Shown one piece after another: positions 61,118 to 64,000 of a DNA stretch of 64,000 bases; position 1 is the first letter of the stretch, and each line of letters begins with the position of its first letter. The position numbers and the translations under genes were made by a program. Under the pieces are notes generated by a model. The model saw nothing but the letters and a program-made list of their open reading frames with translations. It did not search any database and had not been told where the DNA came from. Source of the stretch: Aureimonas sp. Leaf324. Lineage in GTDB: Bacteria; Pseudomonadota; Alphaproteobacteria; Rhizobiales; Rhizobiaceae. The stretch is taken from assembly GCF_001423245.1 (NCBI RefSeq), contig NZ_LMOH01000026.1:308187-372186 (forward strand), in the 5' to 3' direction.

Positions 61118-62410
61118 TCAGCGGAAGAGGTCGGGCTTCTCCAGCCGCAGGGCGGCCGCGCGGCGATGGCCCTCGAGCCCTTCCGAAGCGCTCTGGCGCG
61201 AGGCGGGCGGCGCGACCGCGGCGACGCCCTCGTCGTCCAGCCACTGGTGCGTCGCGATCTTGACGTAGGAGCCGACCCAGAGCCCGCCGGTGTAGCGTCC
61301 GGCGCCCATCGTGGGCAGTGTGTGGTTGGTGCCGCAGCACTTGTCGGAATAGACGACGCTCGCCTTCGTGCCGATGAACAGCGAGCCGTAGCCCGTCAGC
61401 CTCGCCGCGAAGGCCTTCGGGTCGCGCGTGTGCACCTGCAGGTGCTCGGCCGCGATCCAGTCGGAATAGGCGACCATGTCGTCCTCGGAAGCACAGACCG
61501 TCACCTCGCCCTGCGCCTCCCACGAGACGCGGGCGACGTTGGCAGTCGACAGCGTCTCCAGCTGGCGCTCAACTTCCGCGATCACCGCCTCCGCCAGCGG
61601 GGCGTGCGTCGTGATCAGGCCGACGCGGGTGTGGATGTCGTGCTCGGCCTGGGCGAGGAGATCGGTCGCGATCACCTCGGCGTTGCCGGTCTCGTCGGCG
61701 AGCGTATAGATCTCGCTCGGACCCGCCAGCTGGTCGATGCCGACCGGCCCGAAGACCTGTCGCTTGGCCTCGTTCACGTAGGCGTTGCCGGGCCCGACGA
61801 TCTTGTGCACGGCCGGAATGGTCTCGGTGCCATAGGCCATCGCGGCGATCGCCTGCGCCCCGCCGATGCGGAAGATGCGGTCCGCGCCCGACAAGTGGCA
61901 GCCCGCGACCATGGCCTCCGCCGCCGTCGGCGGCAGGCAGGCGATCACCTCGGGGCAGCCGGCGACCTTGGCCGGCACGATGGTCATGATCGGCGCCGAC
62001 AGGAGCGGGTAGCGCCCGCCCGGCACATAGGCGCCGACGCGCTGGACGGGAATGACGCGGTGGCCGAGATGGAGGCCGGGCCGAAGCTCGATCTCGAGCG
62101 GCATGATGGTCTCGAGCTGCGCCTCGGCAAACGCGCGCACGTTGGCGATGGCGAATTCGGTGTCGGCGCGCGTCTGCGGGTCGAGCCGGGCCACCGCCGC
62201 CTCGCGCTCCTCGCGGCTCACCTCGACCGCCGCCGGCTCCACCTTGTCGAAGGCGGCGGAGTAGCGCTTCACCGCCGAATCGCCCTCGCTGCGCACCGCG
62301 GCAAGAATCTCCGACACCGTCCCGGCGACGCTCGCATGCGTCTCGCCTTGCGGCTTGGGAGCCTTGACGAAGCGGAGGCGGGAGCGAAGGCTGTCGATCT
62401 CGTGGGGCAT
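61118..62410 (-). CDS. histidinol dehydrogenase paralog (HisD-like)
   Basis: A 430-residue HisD-family enzyme. Key sites are retained: LLAQAEHDIHTRVGLIT (Gln and His zinc ligands), IAAEHLQVHT (Glu-His catalytic pair), VVYSDKCCGTNHTLPTM (Asp ligand) and the C-terminal EGHRRAAALRLEK (His ligand). It is not in a his operon. HisD paralogs of this type include sulfopropanediol dehydrogenase HpsN and other amino/hydroxy-acid dehydrogenases, so the true substrate may be a polar alcohol that is oxidised in two steps to an acid. ATG 62410. Divergent from the XRE-cupin regulator. Confidence 0.82.
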   Translation of the reverse strand: MPHEIDSLRSRLRFVKAPKPQGETHASVAGTVSEILAAVRSEGDSAVKRYSAAFDKVEPAAVEVSREEREAAVARLDPQTRADTEFAIANVRAFAEAQLETIMPLEIELRPGLHLGHRVIPVQRVGAYVPGGRYPLLSAPIMTIVPAKVAGCPEVIACLPPTAAEAMVAGCHLSGADRIFRIGGAQAIAAMAYGTETIPAVHKIVGPGNAYVNEAKRQVFGPVGIDQLAGPSEIYTLADETGNAEVIATDLLAQAEHDIHTRVGLITTHAPLAEAVIAEVERQLETLSTANVARVSWEAQGEVTVCASEDDMVAYSDWIAAEHLQVHTRDPKAFAARLTGYGSLFIGTKASVVYSDKCCGTNHTLPTMGAGRYTGGLWVGSYVKIATHQWLDDEGVAAVAPPASRQSASEGLEGHRRAAALRLEKPDLFR

Positions 62411-62540
62411 CGGGCGTTTCCGTGCTGGTTTTGCACGCAGGACGCTCGCAGAAGCGCCACCAGGCGGCAAGGACACCGCGCGCCCTGTTCAGTATGATGA
62501 GCACTCAACGCCGCCCGGCCGCCCGCCAGAGGAGACGACC

Positions 62541-63089
62541 ATGCCCGCCATCGGAGCCGCCATCCGCGAGATGCGCCGCCGCCGCCAGCTGTCGACCCGC
62601 GAGCTCGCGGTGCGCTCGGGCATCGCCCATTCCACCATCTCGCTTCTCGAGCGCGACCGGATGAGCCCGTCGGTGGATACGCTCCAGGCCATCCTCGAGG
62701 CGATGGGCTCGACGCTGACCGGCTTCTTCTCCGAACTCGGCGAGGCGGCGCCCCACTCGCCCTTCTACCGCGGCGGCGACCTGCCCGAGATCGGCCGCAC
62801 GACCAGCATTTCCTATCGCATGGTCGGCATCAACCATCCCGGCCGCAAGCTCCTGATGCTGCGCGAGACCTACCAGCCGGGCGCCGACACGGGCGAGGCT
62901 TTCTCACACAAGGCGCAGGAGGCGGGCATCGTCACCGCCGGCCGCGTCGAGGTCAGCGTCGGCGAACGGACGCGCGTGCTGGAGCCGGGCGACGCCTACT
63001 ACTTCGACAGCGAGACGCCGCACCGCTTCCGCAATCCCGGACCCGAGCCCGCCGAGCTGATCAGCGCCATCACCCCGCCGACCTATTGA
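62541..63089 (+). CDS. XRE-cupin regulator (PuuR-like)
   Basis: A 182-residue repressor-like protein: an XRE helix-turn-helix (IGAAIREMRRRRQLSTRELA, VRSGIAHSTISLLERDRMSP) at residues 1-55 and a C-terminal cupin (EAFSHKAQEAGIVTAGRVEV and LEPGDAYYFDSETPHRFRNP) at about 100-180. This architecture is that of PuuR-type regulators of amine, putrescine or amino-acid use. ATG 62541 follows AGAGGAGACGACC, a good ribosome site. It lies between the HisD-like gene (divergent) and the binding protein it probably controls. Confidence 0.9.
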   Translation: MPAIGAAIREMRRRRQLSTRELAVRSGIAHSTISLLERDRMSPSVDTLQAILEAMGSTLTGFFSELGEAAPHSPFYRGGDLPEIGRTTSISYRMVGINHPGRKLLMLRETYQPGADTGEAFSHKAQEAGIVTAGRVEVSVGERTRVLEPGDAYYFDSETPHRFRNPGPEPAELISAITPPTY

Positions 63090-63190
63090 GGCGATGGAAA
63101 CTATTTCGAGCGCCCGCGCGAAGGGTTTTGCGGTTTCCCCCTTTCGTGCTTGAGTTTCGAACGGTTCAACAAGCCGGGGGAAGCAACGCC

Positions 63191-64000
63191 ATGTCACGGT
63201 CCACCATTCGCACTCTCGTCGGCGGCCTTCTGGCCGCCTCGCTTCTCGCGGCGGTTCCGGCCGCCGCACGCGACCTCACCGTCGTGTCCTGGGGCGGCAA
63301 CTACCAGGACGCCCAGCGCGAGATCTACTTCAAGCCCTATGCCGCCAAGACCGGCAAGCCGGTGCTGGAGGAATCGTGGGACGGCGGCTACGGCGTCCTC
63401 TCGGCCAAGATGCAAGGGGGCACGCCGAACTGGGACGCCGTCCAGGTCGAGGCCGAGGAACTCGCGCTCGGCTGCGCCGACGGCATCTACGAGCCGGTGG
63501 ACTGGTCGAAGCTCGGCGGCGAGGACAAGTTCATCCCGTCGGCCGTCAACGAATGCGGCGTCGGCGCGATCGTCTGGACGACGGGCCTCGGCTACGACGC
63601 CGACAAGCTGAAGGAAGCACCGAAAAGCTGGGCCGACTTCTTCGACACCGCGAAGTTCCCCGGCAAGCGCGCGCTGCGCAAGGGCCCGAAATACGCGCTC
63701 GAGTTCGCCCTCATCGCCGACGGCGTCGAGCCGAAGGAGGTCTACACGGTCCTGGCGACCCCGGAAGGCGTCGACCGCGCCTTCAAGAAGCTCGACACGA
63801 TCAAGAAGGACCTCGTCTGGTGGGAGGCCGGTGCGCAGCCGATCCAGCTTCTGGCGTCCGGCGAAGTGGTGATGACCTCGGCCTATAACGGGCGTCTGGC
63901 CGGCATCAACAAGTCGGAAGGCAAGAACTTCCAGATCGTCTGGCCGGGCTCGATCTACGCGGTCGATAGTTGGGTCGTCCTCAAGGGCTCGCCCAACAAG
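63191..64000 (+). CDS. periplasmic ABC-transporter binding protein, PotD/PotF-like, 3' end cut by window
   Basis: Open to the last base of the window, 270 codons seen. A Sec signal (SRSTIRTLVGGLLAASLLAA, A-x-A near residue 25) is followed by LTVVSWGGNYQDAQREIYF, ESWDGGYGVLSAKMQGG, NWDAVQVEAEELALGCADG and WTTGLGYDADKLKEAPKSWA. The pattern is that of polyamine/iron-type binding proteins (PotD-like SBP family). ATG 63191 has GGGGGAAGCAACGCC before it. An imperfect TTGA-N12-TCAA dyad at 63150-63169 may be a regulator site. The transporter's permease and ATPase genes are expected beyond the window. Confidence 0.88.
   Translation, partial: MSRSTIRTLVGGLLAASLLAAVPAAARDLTVVSWGGNYQDAQREIYFKPYAAKTGKPVLEESWDGGYGVLSAKMQGGTPNWDAVQVEAEELALGCADGIYEPVDWSKLGGEDKFIPSAVNECGVGAIVWTTGLGYDADKLKEAPKSWADFFDTAKFPGKRALRKGPKYALEFALIADGVEPKEVYTVLATPEGVDRAFKKLDTIKKDLVWWEAGAQPIQLLASGEVVMTSAYNGRLAGINKSEGKNFQIVWPGSIYAVDSWVVLKGSPNK

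Overview
The window is 64 kb of very GC-rich DNA with dense gene packing, many GTG starts and many 4-nt start/stop overlaps. Gene content points to an alphaproteobacterium, most likely in the Hyphomicrobiales: HWE/HisKA_2-type histidine kinase, BrnTA, a che cluster with two CheW genes, a LysR-gcdH-CaiB block, and an alphaproteobacterial-type polysaccharide locus. The genus is not identifiable from sequence reading alone. No rRNA, tRNA, CRISPR array, insertion sequence or phage gene was recognised.

Layout. (1) 1-5776: glycosyltransferases (two GT4, one GT2 with a Cys-rich N-terminus, one GT29 sialyltransferase-like, one MurG-like, one small GT-A type). (2) 5777-15267: mixed genes: a MerR-controlled monothiol-glutaredoxin/MauE-like membrane protein with a mer-type operator, a DUF5872 protein, an HTH protein, an Ldh2-family dehydrogenase, a diguanylate cyclase, a Gre factor, a luciferase-like oxidoreductase and a membrane histidine kinase. 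(3) 15272-18360: a type I secretion pair (HlyD adaptor and PrtD-like ABC exporter), divergent from a secreted beta-propeller-like protein that seems to use a CTG start. (4) 19848-20458: BrnTA toxin-antitoxin. (5) 20424-41941: a large surface-glycan/secretion island: polysaccharide pyruvyl transferase, GT4 enzymes, two SapC-family proteins, a TPR-GT32 fusion, two large GT2-like proteins, a Gly/Ala/Ser-rich Hint-domain protein, an Asp/His/Gly-rich low-complexity protein, and several proteins sharing a small GW...GDG..GF accessory domain.

(6) 41957-53730: one chemotaxis operon on the minus strand (STAS, CheY, CheA, CheW, MCP, MCP, CheW, CheR, CheB, degenerate MCP-like protein). Both MCP genes are frameshifted at the same conserved point. 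(7) 53996-57376: LysR regulator, glutaryl-CoA dehydrogenase and CoA-transferase. (8) 57488-64000: an amine/amino-alcohol catabolism-like block: APH-type kinase and class III PLP phospho-lyase-like enzyme (divergent), FCD-GntR regulator with three operator-like sites, HisD paralog, XRE-cupin regulator, and a PotD-like periplasmic binding protein cut by the window end.

How they may work together (inference). The type I exporter, paired SapC proteins, the Hint and Asp-rich proteins and more than ten glycosyltransferases could form one system for export and glycosylation of a surface (S-layer-like) protein. The best candidates for an undescribed system are this locus and its shared GW domain. The twin broken MCPs are the most striking anomaly and must first be separated from an assembly artefact.
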